In this document: one piece after another, positions 45,401 through 64,000 of the stretch
Layout of the letters: every line of letters begins with the position of its first letter
How positions within the stretch are numbered: position 1 is the stretch's first letter
The notes under the pieces: model-generated
Seen by the model: only the letters and a program-made list of their open reading frames with translations
Told to the model about the DNA's origin: nothing
Database searches by the model: none
Made by a program: the position numbers and the translations under genes
Assembly (NCBI GenBank): GCA_002118135.1
Contig: BDIU01000246.1
Location: 126,463-190,462 of the forward strand
Direction: 5' to 3'
Origin: Trebouxia sp. TZW2008
Lineage: Eukaryota; Chlorophyta; Trebouxiophyceae; Trebouxiales; Trebouxiaceae
DNA: 64,000 nucleotides

Positions 45401-45952
45401 CCCACTGCGAGCACACTGCCTGAAGTTGCCATTGGTGCAAAAGTCATGGTCCTCAGCAACCTCAGCATTCAGAACAGCGTTGCCAATGGCTCAATAGGTA
45501 CTGTGCATGCATTGCAATTTGACACTGTTGGTGGTCTTGACAAGATTGTTGTGGAGATGGATGACAGCAAGCGCTTGCAGACTGTTTCACGCTCAGTCTA
45601 CAGATACCGTGAGCATGACAGCAAAAGGTACTCTCACACAACTTTCCCTCTGACCCTAGCCTATGCAATGACCGTGCACAAGAGCCAAGGCGCGACCATG
45701 GACTTTGTGCTCATTGACATGGAACATGCTTTCTCACCTGGGCAGCTGTATGTCGCCATCTCCAGGGTGCGCTGCCGGCAGCACTTGCGTATTCTGCACA
45801 GGCCTCTGGCAAGTGCATGCACCCCCACTCCCTTTCCACCCCTGCCAGACATGTCAAGGCGACGCAGAGCTGTGCAACCTCCTAGTCCAGCTGTTGACAG
45901 CCATGTGCTGGACAGTGATCTATTTCATGCAGCTGCTGGTGAGGTCAACTAG
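42407..45952 (+). mobile_element. Helitron-type Rep/helicase transposase, intact ORF (1181 residues)
   Basis: A single uninterrupted frame runs from ATG 42407 to TAG. The N-terminal half matches Helitron_like_N (HUH/Y2 rolling-circle nuclease). It has FFLTLTADE (about residue 218), the metal-binding HUH motif CGSLHAHIVMW (about 300), a Cys/His cluster HTCLDAHC...HCKFGFP (about 350-370) and the two-tyrosine motif SFYVLKYAMK (about 431-440). The C-terminal half is a PIF1/RecD-like superfamily 1 helicase with Walker A GGPGAGKT (about 734), Walker B IIVDEVSM (about 810) and the last motif HKSQGATMDF...YVAISRVR (about 1100-1115). Such proteins move Helitrons by rolling-circle replication. The frame has no stop or shift, so recent activity is plausible. 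The element's 5' TC and 3' CTRR ends are not identified. The N-terminal zinc/DUF region seen in longer family members may be missing or in an upstream exon. Confidence 0.93.
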
Positions 45953-46202
45953 GTCAACTTTTGTCAACCCCAATCTGCCCCTGTTAATTGTGACCCTGCT
46001 AGTCACAATGGCTGCTACTAACAATGATTGTGATGCAGGCCAATCCACAATTGCTGCACCTCATAGCTAGCGCTATGCGCGAAGCACCATCACCAATAGC
46101 TGGCCATGTGGGGGCCTTCAAGGTGACTGGTGCCCAAGACAATGCATTGGACCAGAGAGGGGTGCTGCCCAGCCAAATCAGCAACCTGTCCACCAAGAAC
46201 TA

Positions 46203-46577
46203 GGTAGATGAAGTTTTCAACATGTCAGCTGCCAATGTCAAGGCGTTCCAGGCAGCCAATGATGGCGAGCTGCCAGCTACAGGTCGGTCCTGTGGTTATG
46301 CACGCATTACATGTCGCAGATTTGCACCTATCTTGCTAGCCTGTTGCTGCATACCCCAATAGCTGTGATGCTTGTAGCAAGGTTCATACTTATGCTTTGT
46401 TGACACGCTGCTGTTGCACACTGTAATAGCTTTGCTGCTTCTGACTGCCATGCAACTCTGCTCTCACCAGCTCGACATTGCTCTGCAGGGCGCTGCAAGG
46501 AGCTGCTCAGCAAGCATGGCCAAGGCTTGCAAGTGGATGATCTGACCAGGGCAGAAGGATTCCAACAAGCCAGCCGC
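46203..46577 (+). CDS. Two linked exons of an unrecognised gene beside the Helitron
   Basis: Exons 46203-46283 (VDEVFNMSAANVKAFQ...) and 46489-46577 (CKELLSKHGQGLQVDDLT...) join in phase 1 at a Gly codon. The second ends at a strong donor (CGC|GTGAGTAT). The segment before them (46097-46199) has a related AGHVGAFKV pattern but a stop, and could be a diverged copy. No upstream start or downstream partner was found. They may be fragments captured by the Helitron, or exons of a gene into which it inserted. Confidence 0.4.
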
Positions 46578-46610
46578 GTGAGTATACGACTGCAGCTTGC
46601 CTGAAGGTTC

Positions 46611-46783
46611 CTTGCAGCGGAGCACACAGCGACGGCGCATGTTTGGAGGAGCAGATGCTATGTACTCAACCTTTGTTGAAGCAACCACACAGGGCATTTC
46701 AAGGCAGGTCATGGCAGCCGCAGCAGGGCACACTGGTTTGCTAAGCACCAAGGCAGATGCAATTGCAGCTTGGGCTGCATCCA
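46611..46783 (-). mobile_element. Inverted fragment of the Helitron Rep ORF
   Basis: The reverse complement matches 43794-43966 of the Rep ORF with only two differences by eye (a Glu codon GAG to Ala GCG, and CGC to TGC). It encodes DAAQAAIASALVLSKPV and nearby words. It abuts the 81-bp inverted repeat directly. Near identity implies a recent rearrangement. Confidence 0.95.
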
Positions 46784-47199
46784 TGATACCGCCTCCTCAT
46801 GTCTGTGGTGATGCCAATGTAACGTTTGCTGTTGACTACGTTCTTGATGCAATATACCATGTACAGTTTGTCGACAAGTACATGGTATATTGCATCAAGA
46901 ACGTAGTCAACAGCAAACGTTACATTGGCATCACCACAGACATGAGGAGGCGGTATCAGCAACACAGGCGCAACCCACCATCCATGATGAAAACAGACGC
47001 ACAGCGCCATGCGCCATTTGACATGAGCTTCCAGATGTCATGCCTAGTAGAGACCAGCAGCAAGTATGAGGCTGAGGAGTGGGAATACCATTACATCAAG
47101 CCCTATGATACACAAGGGACCAAGGGTTACAATATAGCTAAGGGGGCGCCGACACACACTCGCCAGTATTGGTACTTGCGGCGCCGTGGCTTGCTTTGA
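46639..47199 (+). CDS. GIY-YIG family endonuclease ORF
   Basis: The nuclease domain starts at about 46870 (an ATG lies at 46882). It has the paired motifs MVYCIKN and KRYIGIT, the catalytic Arg in DMRRRYQQH with its His, a Glu in EAEEWEYHYI and the terminal Asn in GYNIAKG, so all usual active-site residues seem present. The frame is also open upstream through the left palindrome arm and the inverted Helitron piece to an ATG at 46639. That part is antisense Rep sequence and unlikely to be functional protein. GIY-YIG nucleases occur in homing elements, giant viruses, phages and Penelope-like retroelements. The W/Y-rich tail with GYN looks closer to viral and homing types (impression only). No reverse transcriptase is seen nearby. 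Confidence 0.85.
   Translation: MFGGADAMYSTFVEATTQGISRQVMAAAAGHTGLLSTKADAIAAWAASMIPPPHVCGDANVTFAVDYVLDAIYHVQFVDKYMVYCIKNVVNSKRYIGITTDMRRRYQQHRRNPPSMMKTDAQRHAPFDMSFQMSCLVETSSKYEAEEWEYHYIKPYDTQGTKGYNIAKGAPTHTRQYWYLRRRGLL
46784..46958. repeat. Perfect 81-bp inverted repeat with a 13-bp loop
   Basis: Left arm 46784-46864 and right arm 46878-46958 are exact reverse complements by eye. The loop holds a further small palindrome, TTGTCGACAA. The right arm is the first half of the GIY-YIG nuclease coding region; the left arm is the same segment turned round. A transcript would fold into an 81-bp hairpin. Confidence 0.95.
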
Positions 47200-47440
47200 A
47201 CATTACTGTTGCTGTTATGGTCGTTTGTTGTACATGTGAACTTTAGAGTGTGCCCTTTGGGCTGGCTGCTGATGAAGGCTCTTGCCTTCCTATATATATC
47301 TGCATGCCTTGTTTTGTACAGACTTCCTGCTGAAACTCTCTACTGTTACCTATACATTACATTGTAAGCTTTGGGGTGGTGTATGCGTGGTGCGCCAGGA
47401 GCAACATGGACAGCAGCAGACACTTGATGCAGGTATGCAG

Positions 47441-48606
47441 TCAAGAAGCTGGTGTGGCAGCGTCCTTGCTTAAGTGCATTTCTGGTAGTTGTCTGACCTG
47501 AAGGCAAGTGCTGAGCATCCAATGCAATGCACAACAAGATTTGCTTATCAAGCTGGATGCAGATTCCAGCTCATGCAGGCCCAGACGCTCTCCTGTGCAT
47601 ATAAGCTGTGTATATCACCTCTTGCATGATGTGTCTGTTGTATGCGCCTTGTACCATGATGGCCATCTTGCTATTACACATGTTTCTGTCACACATGTCT
47701 GATCTCTTAGCCTCTTCTGTGGCTTCAAGGCTTGCTGTCATATTCACAAACCTGTTATTTGGCATTTCCGCATCATTAAAGCTGGGCCAAGACATACTGG
47801 CTTGGTCGCCAACCAGTATGCCTGCATATTCTTGAGCTTCTGCTAAATGCTTGAGGCACTCACTTGTGGTGCATCTGTCGACCTGCTGTTTTGACTGTGC
47901 TAGTGCTATGCATCAAGGTTCTGGTCACACATGCCAATTTAAAGCTGGGCTAAATGTTGTCCCAGCTGGTCATTGCAACCCACTCTGCTTGTGCAGGCTC
48001 CCCTTCAACATTTGACCATGTAGCAGCATTCAAGGCTAAGCTAGCACTCCAGAGCATACCCCAATGTTGAAGATTATCTTACTGAAGGCATGGACTTGTC
48101 TGAGAAGCTGAAGATTTGGTATAACTCCATGTGTAATGGCGAAGGATAGTCATGCAAGTGGGACATGCATTTTAGCTTTGTCATGCAATGTCCCAAATAT
48201 GTTGTATCAGCCGTTCTGGGCACATTTGTATAGAAATTGCTGAAGCTGATTACCCACTAAGTATAAAACATGTTTGTCAAAGCCATGTAATGCCAGACAA
48301 AAGCTGGTGCACACCCAAACAAGCGCTAACTAGCATGAGGGCCTCATGGCCTGAGCAAACATAATGAGACGTGAGGTTTCTCACGTTGCAGGTCATGGTG
48401 CAGTCATTTGTGGACAGAATCCCAAATGAATGAGGTTCAGTGCAGACAGTCTCAAGGCGCAGGGGGTCGCGCCCGAAACTGTGCTCGAAAAGCCGGAAGG
48501 GCGTCACAGGCCTAAACAATCTTTCCAAGAAGGTTTTCCGCTGAGAAGCCCCGGATATGAGTAGGAAAAAGGCTGCACAATGCACCATGAGCAACACTGA
48601 CATCAT
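47441..48606 (-). CDS. Small probable secreted protein, three-exon model (180 residues)
   Basis: Exon 1 (48385-48606) starts MMSVLLMVHCAAFFLLISGA, a clear signal peptide, and ends at an AAC|GTGAGA donor. Exon 2 (47619-47882) follows a CAGCAG acceptor with VDRCTTSECLKHLAEAQEY and ends GAG|GTGATA. The terminal exon 47441-47497 (VRQLPEMH...) ends in TGA. All junctions are phase 0, and the total is 543 bp. Cysteines are spaced in pairs and an N-x-T site is present. No family recognised. The last exon is the least certain, and undetected exons could lie in the 502-bp first intron. Confidence 0.45.
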
Positions 48607-48995
48607 CGATGGCGTCCTGACTGGACACTCTGCGTGTCAACAGCAGTCGCTTGAATCATGTGCATTTGCTGCAAATCCGGCCAGTCGCTATCACCGTTGA
48701 CAGGCACACACACGACTGCATGAAAGCCAATTCTGCCTCTTGCAACTCAAATCGTATGCAGTTTTCAGAGGAGCACAACGAGATTGAGCAGATGCAACAG
48801 GCTGATGGCTGCAGCCGGTGAGCCTGCTGTTTTCAGTACAAGCTGGAGCGCATTGTAAGCTGTGGCTAAACTAAGCAAGGGCAAGGGCTACTTGCGCAGC
48901 TGAGTCAAGGGAACGAGGACCTCAACGACTTCAAGGCTCAGATTCATGTCTGGCCATCTGCCTGAGCTCAGAGCCAGACAATTCAAGCATTGCTG
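48607..48995. other. Region between the secreted-protein gene and CCT4
   Basis: Plus-strand exon-like scraps occur at 48767-48820 (FSEEHNEIEQMQQADG before GTGAGC) and 48886-48953 (LLAQLSQGNEDLNDFKAQ, stop TGA). They look like remnants of a coiled-coil gene but cannot be linked to a start. The 3' UTR of CCT4 should also lie here. Confidence 0.3.
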
Positions 48996-51900
48996 TCACC
49001 TTGTTGGCACGATGTCATCAATCTGCAGAGACAAAGCAAGTCATGGGCAGAGCATGTACGGAGCAGCTTTGTTGCTACTGAATGCTGTACATTCGATGCT
49101 GGCGCTCTGTAGCATTTGACAGCAAGATTGCATGAGCCACCATTTGGCTTTGACGTAGCAGCAATGCTGATTGTCTTGATCACCTGTGTGCATAAAGCAG
49201 TTTGCATCAAATACGCCTGATGTAACATGCAAGTGCACCTTGCAGTCGCAAACAACAGGGTGACCAACCTTGAGGATCATCCGCACACACTCACACGCCA
49301 GTGTGATGGCTGATGTGGTGACTAGCAGCGGTTGTACAACATTCTCGTCCATCATGTTTGTGATCTGGCCTTTGCGAACATTGATGCCAGCTGCTGTCTC
49401 ACCCCTGGCATGCTTGTTCCTTAGCTCTGTCACCATCTCAATTGGATTCAAGCCAGCATTCTCCGCCAATGTGTATGGAATGACTTCTAGAGCCTCTGCA
49501 AAGGCTCTGACGCAGTAGCTGTCCATGCCCTGTGAGAAAACACGTAGGAATCAGAAGCAGTGAAGCAACTTCCTTTCCAAAGACGCATGTCAAAATCCGT
49601 AGTTTATGACACTTAGCTGGCAGAAGCGCAGCAGACCTGTCACATGCAGAATCTGCGCATGCTGTGCATGCATATGAGTGTGGGTGTCACCATACTTCAG
49701 AAGTCAAGCAACATCTTGCGAAGATCTTGTACACTGCAAGAACAGGGCTGATGACTGGCAAACTGCGACCAAGCAACACTTCTTGCTGGTGAATCCTTGA
49801 GTTTTGCCTGTAGGTATGGAAAGTAGAACACCAGTTGCACGGCACACTGCATGAGTTCAAGCCTGTATTGGGCTTGCATACCTGCAGAGTCTTGGCCCAC
49901 TTGCTGAGCTGCGTGACTAGCTCAACTTCTGGAGCAGCTCCTCCTGCAATGAGGAACTTCTTGTGCACTAGACACCGCACCACACACAGTGCGTCATGCA
50001 GACTGCGTTCTGCCTCCTCTAGCACTAGCTTGTTGCTGCCTCGTAGTAGGCAGGTTGCTGTTCTGCCCTTGCTGTGAATGCCAGTCACCTTCACAACCTT
50101 GCCCTTGCCCAACTGCAGGCACACATAGTAATGTCTCACGCTTTGTTCACTGGCTGAATGTGACAGTGTATGGTGAAGCAAGTCATTCACAGCATCACCC
50201 ATCTTATCATGTCTCTGCACATGCAATTCACGTGTAGCAACGACAATATTCAGCGTCCATTGCATGCAGCTCCTTCACTATTGCGCACTGGCTGCATGCA
50301 ACATGTGTTTCATGTAACAAGTCCTTCCTGCCATACTCAGCATGTTCTGCCTCTGTTCATGCTGTCTACTTATGAGAAACCAAATCTGAGCATGCGTTGC
50401 CCTGACGCCTGCAGTCCTGCTATGCTTTGCATGCTCAGTGCTGGAGCAACTGTCGATTTTCATAAAATGTGCATTTGAGGTGGCACGCAACAGCAGTAGC
50501 ATACGATAAGGGGCAGCAAGTTGGGCTGACCTGGACTTCATCAACTCGGTCAGCATGTCCCAGCTTCTCTGGTTTCATGTGGTCCACATGAGCGATGGGG
50601 AGGCAGTTGAGGGTTTTGCTGATGTACTCAATGTCATCCCGTTCTATGTCCCGCACCACCATAATCTTTGCCTTAGCCTGCATGCATGGCATGTGAGCAC
50701 TGTTAAAACTGAAGATCCTGAAGCCTGCAGAAAATCTAGACAGTAATGTGTGCATTAGCTTGCCTGTATGGCATGTGAGCACTGTCATGCACTGAAGGAC
50801 CTGAAGCATCTTGATTGTCGTCTTTGCTTTAGCCTGCATGCATGGCATATGAGTAACAGCATTGACTGCAAGACCAACAGGCTGCAAGTCATTTCGACCT
50901 GCCTCTACAGTCAGCAAGTGGCCACAGCACTCTCATGGCATGAGGATATACTTTGATGCAAAACCAATGCAAGAGGAAAATCCCATTCTGACAGCACTGC
51001 GGCTTCTGAGTGAGGGTATTTGATGCAAAGACAATGCTTTGAGAATGAATGCAGTGGCTGGGGCAAGAAGGGATTGTATCAGCCTTAGAAAGGATGCTTG
51101 TCTAAGCACAGCCAATGCGGTACCCACCAGGTAATGCAGGGAAAGCTCTGTGACGGCATCTCTCAGGATAGACTTTTGTATCAACAGAACATTGCATCCT
51201 GTCCCCCTAATCTTCTTGATCATCTGCAGGATGTAATTCCTCTCCTCTTTTAGGATTCTGTCCATCTGCTGATAGTCGCTGATGATGACATTGTTTTCAA
51301 GGTCTGTTTTGGGAGGGGAGATCTGGAACTGTACAAGCCCAATCTTTGCATTTTCTATGCGGGTTGGGCCACCAGCTGACTTTGCTGCTTTGTGGTCAAA
51401 GACCATGCCATCTACCATTTCAGAATCATCTACTGTGCCTCCAAGCTTGGTGACAACCTTGATGTCTCTCAGGTCCAGGCTGCACATAATGCAAGTTTAG
51501 CATAAGTCAGGGTAGCTGACAATCAACAATGTATACCCAATTTTATGACAATTCCACCATCTCAATATGCCCATCACAATTGTATGCAGCATACGCAGAT
51601 TGCCAGCAGAGCAACATCATTTGTGATGCCAAATTGATGAAGATGTGAGCATGAGTTTCTCAGCACGTCCAGACTACACAAAATGCTGCACCTCTGTGCC
51701 AATGACAGTCTGACCAGCATGGTGTTATCATTTGCACTCAGCATGTGCAAGTTGTCATTTAGGCAATTCTGCTTGTATTTAGTGCATGAATGTGGGAACA
51801 GGTGTTTCTCAGCTGAGTAGCCTGGTACTTACTATTTTGCTCTCTGAGGGTCCAGCACCTTCAAAACACTGTCAACTGCCATTGGCGATAGCAGGTCTGA

Positions 51901-52975
51901 GTACTGAGATACGACTTTGCTGGACAGAGACCTGCAAACACCAAAGTAGGCTGATACATGAAGGCACTTACTTGACTGCTGGGCAAAATGTATTTACAGT
52001 TAGAACCTCTGCAACATAACAACTCAAATGAGTATGCACACTTCGAGGTCCATTCAGCTACTTGTTTCCCAGCAATTTGTGCACACAAGTCAGCTGCAGC
52101 AATACAACCATTGCATTGCACGCATCCCATATGCAGCAACTGACACTATTGGCTTGGCCAAGCACAATCAGGTTTTTGTGTTTGCTCCAGCACTCACGTG
52201 TTTGCAGCTTTGAGCAGCGCCTCTCTGTCCGACAAGTCTACAGGTATTGCAATGCCTTCGAGTATCTGTGAAGGAAAATAAACATTTTGACACTACAATG
52301 AAAGTGCTTGACAGCCATGAGCATGAGCAGCAGATGCCAACAAACCTCAACAGCCTTCTCAGCAGCTTTGTTGAAGGAGTCAGACACAATAGTAGGATGC
52401 ACCCCTCGCTCAAGCAACTCCAGACACTTCTTGAGCAAGGCTCCGCAAATGACAGTGACTGAAGTCGTACCATCGCCTGCCACGACATCCTGCAAACACA
52501 ATAGACTGTGATGTTGCCGTAATGCCCTCGACACAAGACCATTTGACCTAAAAAAGCTGTACCTGTGACTTGGCAAGCTCCACAAGCATCTTTGCTGCTG
52601 GCTGTGTGACTGTCATTTTGTTGAGGATCGTTGCACCATCGTTGGTGATGATGACCTCACCGTCAGCTTGGCACACCTGCGGATGCTCGCAGACTCAGTG
52701 AACGTGTAGGCAGGCTTGCTGCAGGCTTTGATCACAGCACCCACCATCTTGTCCATTCCTCTGGGGCCGAGACTGGTCCGGACAGCATCAGCAACAGCCT
52801 TGGCAGCTTCAATGTTGTTGATCCTCACATCCTTCTTTTTCGAGTTTTGGCTGCAGAAAGACGGTCGACAGTGAGCTTGCAGTGACCAGCAGCAATCAGG
52901 TCACAGACGGAGCAGGTAAACGCACTTGTACGTATCGCCCTTGCTTTTGCGGGCGCCAGCAGCTTCGACGGCCAT
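48996..52975 (-). CDS. CCT4: T-complex protein 1 subunit delta (CCT4)
   Basis: Eleven exons on the minus strand: 52926-52975, 52745-52850, 52563-52676, 52346-52489, 52198-52265, 51833-51931, 51128-51479, 50531-50677, 49882-50112, 49269-49529 and 48996-49022. They sum to 1599 bp (532 residues), the normal length for the family. The product is one subunit of the cytosolic chaperonin ring that folds actin, tubulin and WD40 proteins using ATP. Signature words are [30 protein letters not shown] (ATP-binding, about residues 95-99), [47 protein letters not shown] and [11 protein letters not shown]. Delta rather than another subunit is indicated by DLRDIKVV, the SDY-Q-MDR stretch and the IDDIVPTR end. 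The usual GGGAPE is GGAAPE here. All splice phases agree. It is divergent from the PI4K gene. Confidence 0.97.
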
Positions 52976-53581
52976 GTTGACCGGTGACGCCTGCAACTCG
53001 ATTTAACGATTGCGATCTCTTCAGCACTCGACAGAAGCGCCAGAAGTCCATTGTCTTGACAGAGCAGCCCTAATTGGCTTGTTGGGGGGCTGGTGGGGGT
53101 TGCCTTGGGGCTGCGGGGGAGCGTTTCTTCAGGCATGACTCTCTTGTTGCAGCATATTGTAGCCTAGCCTGATGTCTTCAGGCATGACTCTCTTGTTGCA
53201 GCATATTGTAGCCTAGCCTGATGCATTGCCAAGTCGCTTACTGATTTCCATACAGCAAATGGCTGTGAGTTGCACACTTTGATGCTGTATAAAGTTAGGG
53301 CAAGTACCACGTGATCAGGCGGCCTGCTTCTGCTTTGACTCACAACAGGCTTTGTATGCTATTGTCGGGTCACGCAGGCTTGCCCACGACACGTCGGGTG
53401 TGCGCGATGGATCACGAGTGTGCGCACGACGCGGCGCAGGCACATGGCTTGCAGTCTTTGTGAAGCAGACAGCGCCTCGCCTCTAGACAACGGCCAGCTG
53501 GCTATTTTATTGCTTGTGTCGTAGTTTAGTCAGTCTCAGACTGCCGCTGCTAGTGCAATGCGCGAAGGCTGAAGTGATATC
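52976..53581. promoter_or_regulatory. Divergent promoter region between CCT4 and PI4K beta
   Basis: The 606 bp between the two start codons are CpG-rich near both ends. They include a 49-bp exact tandem duplication (53126-53223). No other gene fits. Shared regulation is inference from the head-to-head layout. Confidence 0.5.
53126..53223. repeat. 49-bp tandem duplication in the CCT4/PI4K promoter
   Basis: Two copies, essentially identical, with the words TCTTCAGGCATGACTCTCTT and GCATATTGTAGCCTAGCCTG. Copy borders are about 53126-53174 and 53175-53223. Confidence 0.95.
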
Positions 53582-62756
<9,175 letters not shown>

Positions 62757-63344
62757 CGTTCTGGGTCACAACATGTACATTTATGGTTGCAATTTCTTGA
62801 TTGCATTGCCTTGATGTGTCTATCAGGCGTTGTTGCGTTGAAAACCTGAGTATTCTGTAGCTTTCAGGCATGATGTACATCATGCACAGTGGAATTTGGC
62901 ACCCTTTCATGTAGGAGATCTAGAGGCTCTAGATGTATGGTTTTGTATGGCAGGTCTGACTAGGCTCTATACCTTACATTTCTTACTAGGATTGCTGCAA
63001 GTTGCAAGATGTGTATTTCTGCAAAACAGTTACGCTTATTCAATATTGTCATGCTGTTCCGATTCAGGCTCCCTAGCTTTATGGGCTGTGTAGAAAGACC
63101 ATACAACAGAGACACAAGCATAGCGCTGCGGCCGGCTGGTAAAGCTGCTTGCAGCTACTACCCGGCATGTGATAAGCGAATGTTGCATCAATCTGCTCTT
63201 TGCAGGGCAAGACTATGTTTTCCGTAGCCCTTTCAAAGCCAGATTGTGTGTATACACTGCGCATCTTGCATATTGACATCGTCATGGCATATGTTTGTGG
63301 GCTGCTGGACAGTTTGCATTCATTGAGTCATGGCATCGTCAACA
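62757..63344. other. Convergent intergenic region between PI4K and eIF2B alpha
   Basis: No supported gene is seen. It holds the 3' UTRs of two converging genes. Confidence 0.5.
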
Positions 63345-63766
63345 TCAGACATACAGCTGAATGAGCTCATCACTGACTGCTGCTGGAGTCAACACCCCCA
63401 GATCTGTGAACAACAGGCTGATGTATTCTGCAGCAATCAACACATGTGTCAGCGAAAGGTGATGACGCGCTTGCAACAAGCTGCTCTGTGCACAGAGGGT
63501 CAATGCACGCAGCAAGAGGTGTAGCAATGGTACAGCAATCACAGCAAAGTGCTGTTCATGTAGGCAGACATCTACATGATGCCCTGATTTGCTGCATGAC
63601 ATGACTGCAGCTTGAAACAGTGGTACAGCATGCAAGACTCACTGGGTGGAGTGTAATCCCTTGATGGGTTTTCAATTTTGGCTCCTGGTGCCATCAAGGG
63701 GCCAAAGTCCACGTGCTTTTTCTCAACAGGTAGGTCAAGCTGATCCAGGGGGTACAGCCGCGCAAA
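63345..63766 (-). CDS. EIF2B1: eIF2B subunit alpha, 3' end (partial, runs off the right edge)
   Basis: Exon 63643-63766 (acceptor GTGCAG, donor CCCA|GTGAGT) joins in phase 1 to the terminal exon 63345-63427 (TGA). Together they give the last 68 residues. FARLYPLDQLDLP and the ending ISLLFTDLGVLTPAAVSDEL match the C-terminus of the alpha subunit of the eIF2B guanine-nucleotide exchange factor, which recharges eIF2 with GTP and senses its phosphorylation. The rest of the gene lies beyond 64000. A shared C-terminal motif exists in the beta and delta subunits, but the RLYPLDQLD spacing fits alpha best. Confidence 0.9.
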
Positions 63767-64000
63767 CTGCACCAAAAGAGTTTGAAGTGATTTGCAGCTT
63801 GCCAAGTATATGCTTTTCTTGTGATGCAGCAGCAAGTTTCATGGGCTGCAGCCTTGGAACTTGACAGAATGTGCAAAACATCAGATTTTACTGCTCTGGG
63901 ATGGTATTCACATTACATGCACAACCTCAGAGAAAGCTGCAGCAGTCTGCAAGACAAGCAGGTGTCAGACACAAGGACTGCACAGCTGCACCTAATTTGC
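63767..64000 (-). other. Probable intron of the eIF2B alpha gene
   Basis: No clear match to the preceding part of eIF2B alpha is seen. A 21-bp exon-like scrap (acceptor TTGCAG, end GAG|GTTGTG) lies near 63930-63950 but does not encode the expected residues. Confidence 0.4.

Noticed and set aside
46870..47199. Remnant of a Penelope-like retroelement (these carry GIY-YIG nucleases)
   Set aside because: No reverse transcriptase motif is found within reach on either strand.
48050..48151. Plus-strand frame with NVEDYLTEGMDLSEKLK and a stop
   Set aside because: It looks like a terminal exon but overlaps the first intron of the better supported minus-strand gene and has no upstream partner.

Overview
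This is a window of nuclear DNA from an intron-rich eukaryote. Three things point to the green lineage, most likely a chlorophyte alga of the Trebouxiophyceae type. The phosphatidylinositol 4-kinase has a plant-type C-terminus, TGTAA poly(A)-type signals follow several genes, and acceptor sites are nearly all TGCAG. The species assignment is inference. Every multi-exon model below was built by hand from splice sites and reading phase. For the main genes the summed exon lengths divide exactly by three.

Layout, left to right. The end of an unknown gene (6-529) is followed by gene A (1638-10065, +), an unknown single-pass membrane protein with a coiled coil. Gene B (11558-26292, +) encodes a predicted 2641-residue Gln-rich coiled-coil protein in 16 exons with a modular, recombined exon structure. 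Gene C (27261-37842, +) encodes a 906-residue multi-pass class 3 lipase of diacylglycerol-lipase type. A minus-strand gene for a probable secreted protein (39256-40653) comes next. A mobile-element region follows (about 41.8-47.2 kb) with an intact Helitron-type Rep/helicase ORF, an inverted piece of that ORF, a perfect 81-bp inverted repeat and an intact GIY-YIG nuclease ORF. A second small probable secreted-protein gene (47441-48606, -) is next. The right part is housekeeping: CCT4 chaperonin (48996-52975, -), divergent from a phosphatidylinositol 4-kinase beta (53582-62756, +), then the 3' end of eIF2B alpha (63345-63766, -), which runs off the right edge.

The most striking feature is a repeated pattern I call exon-edge echoes. 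Beside many exons lie one to five degenerate copies of the exon's own edge. Copies of the exon head plus its acceptor lie upstream, and copies of the exon tail plus its donor lie downstream. They occur in genes A, B, C, the PI4K gene and the secreted-protein gene, on both strands. The unit is about 50-250 bp, and many copies have lost frame or splice signal. The simplest reading is frequent short tandem duplication that is recognisable only where one copy is held by selection as an exon. It leaves a large reserve of spare splice sites.

The genes do not form operons. Functional links are limited to lipid signalling (PI4K and the DAG-lipase-like protein), protein folding (CCT4) and translation initiation (eIF2B alpha). 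The CCT4/PI4K pair probably shares a divergent promoter of about 0.6 kb.
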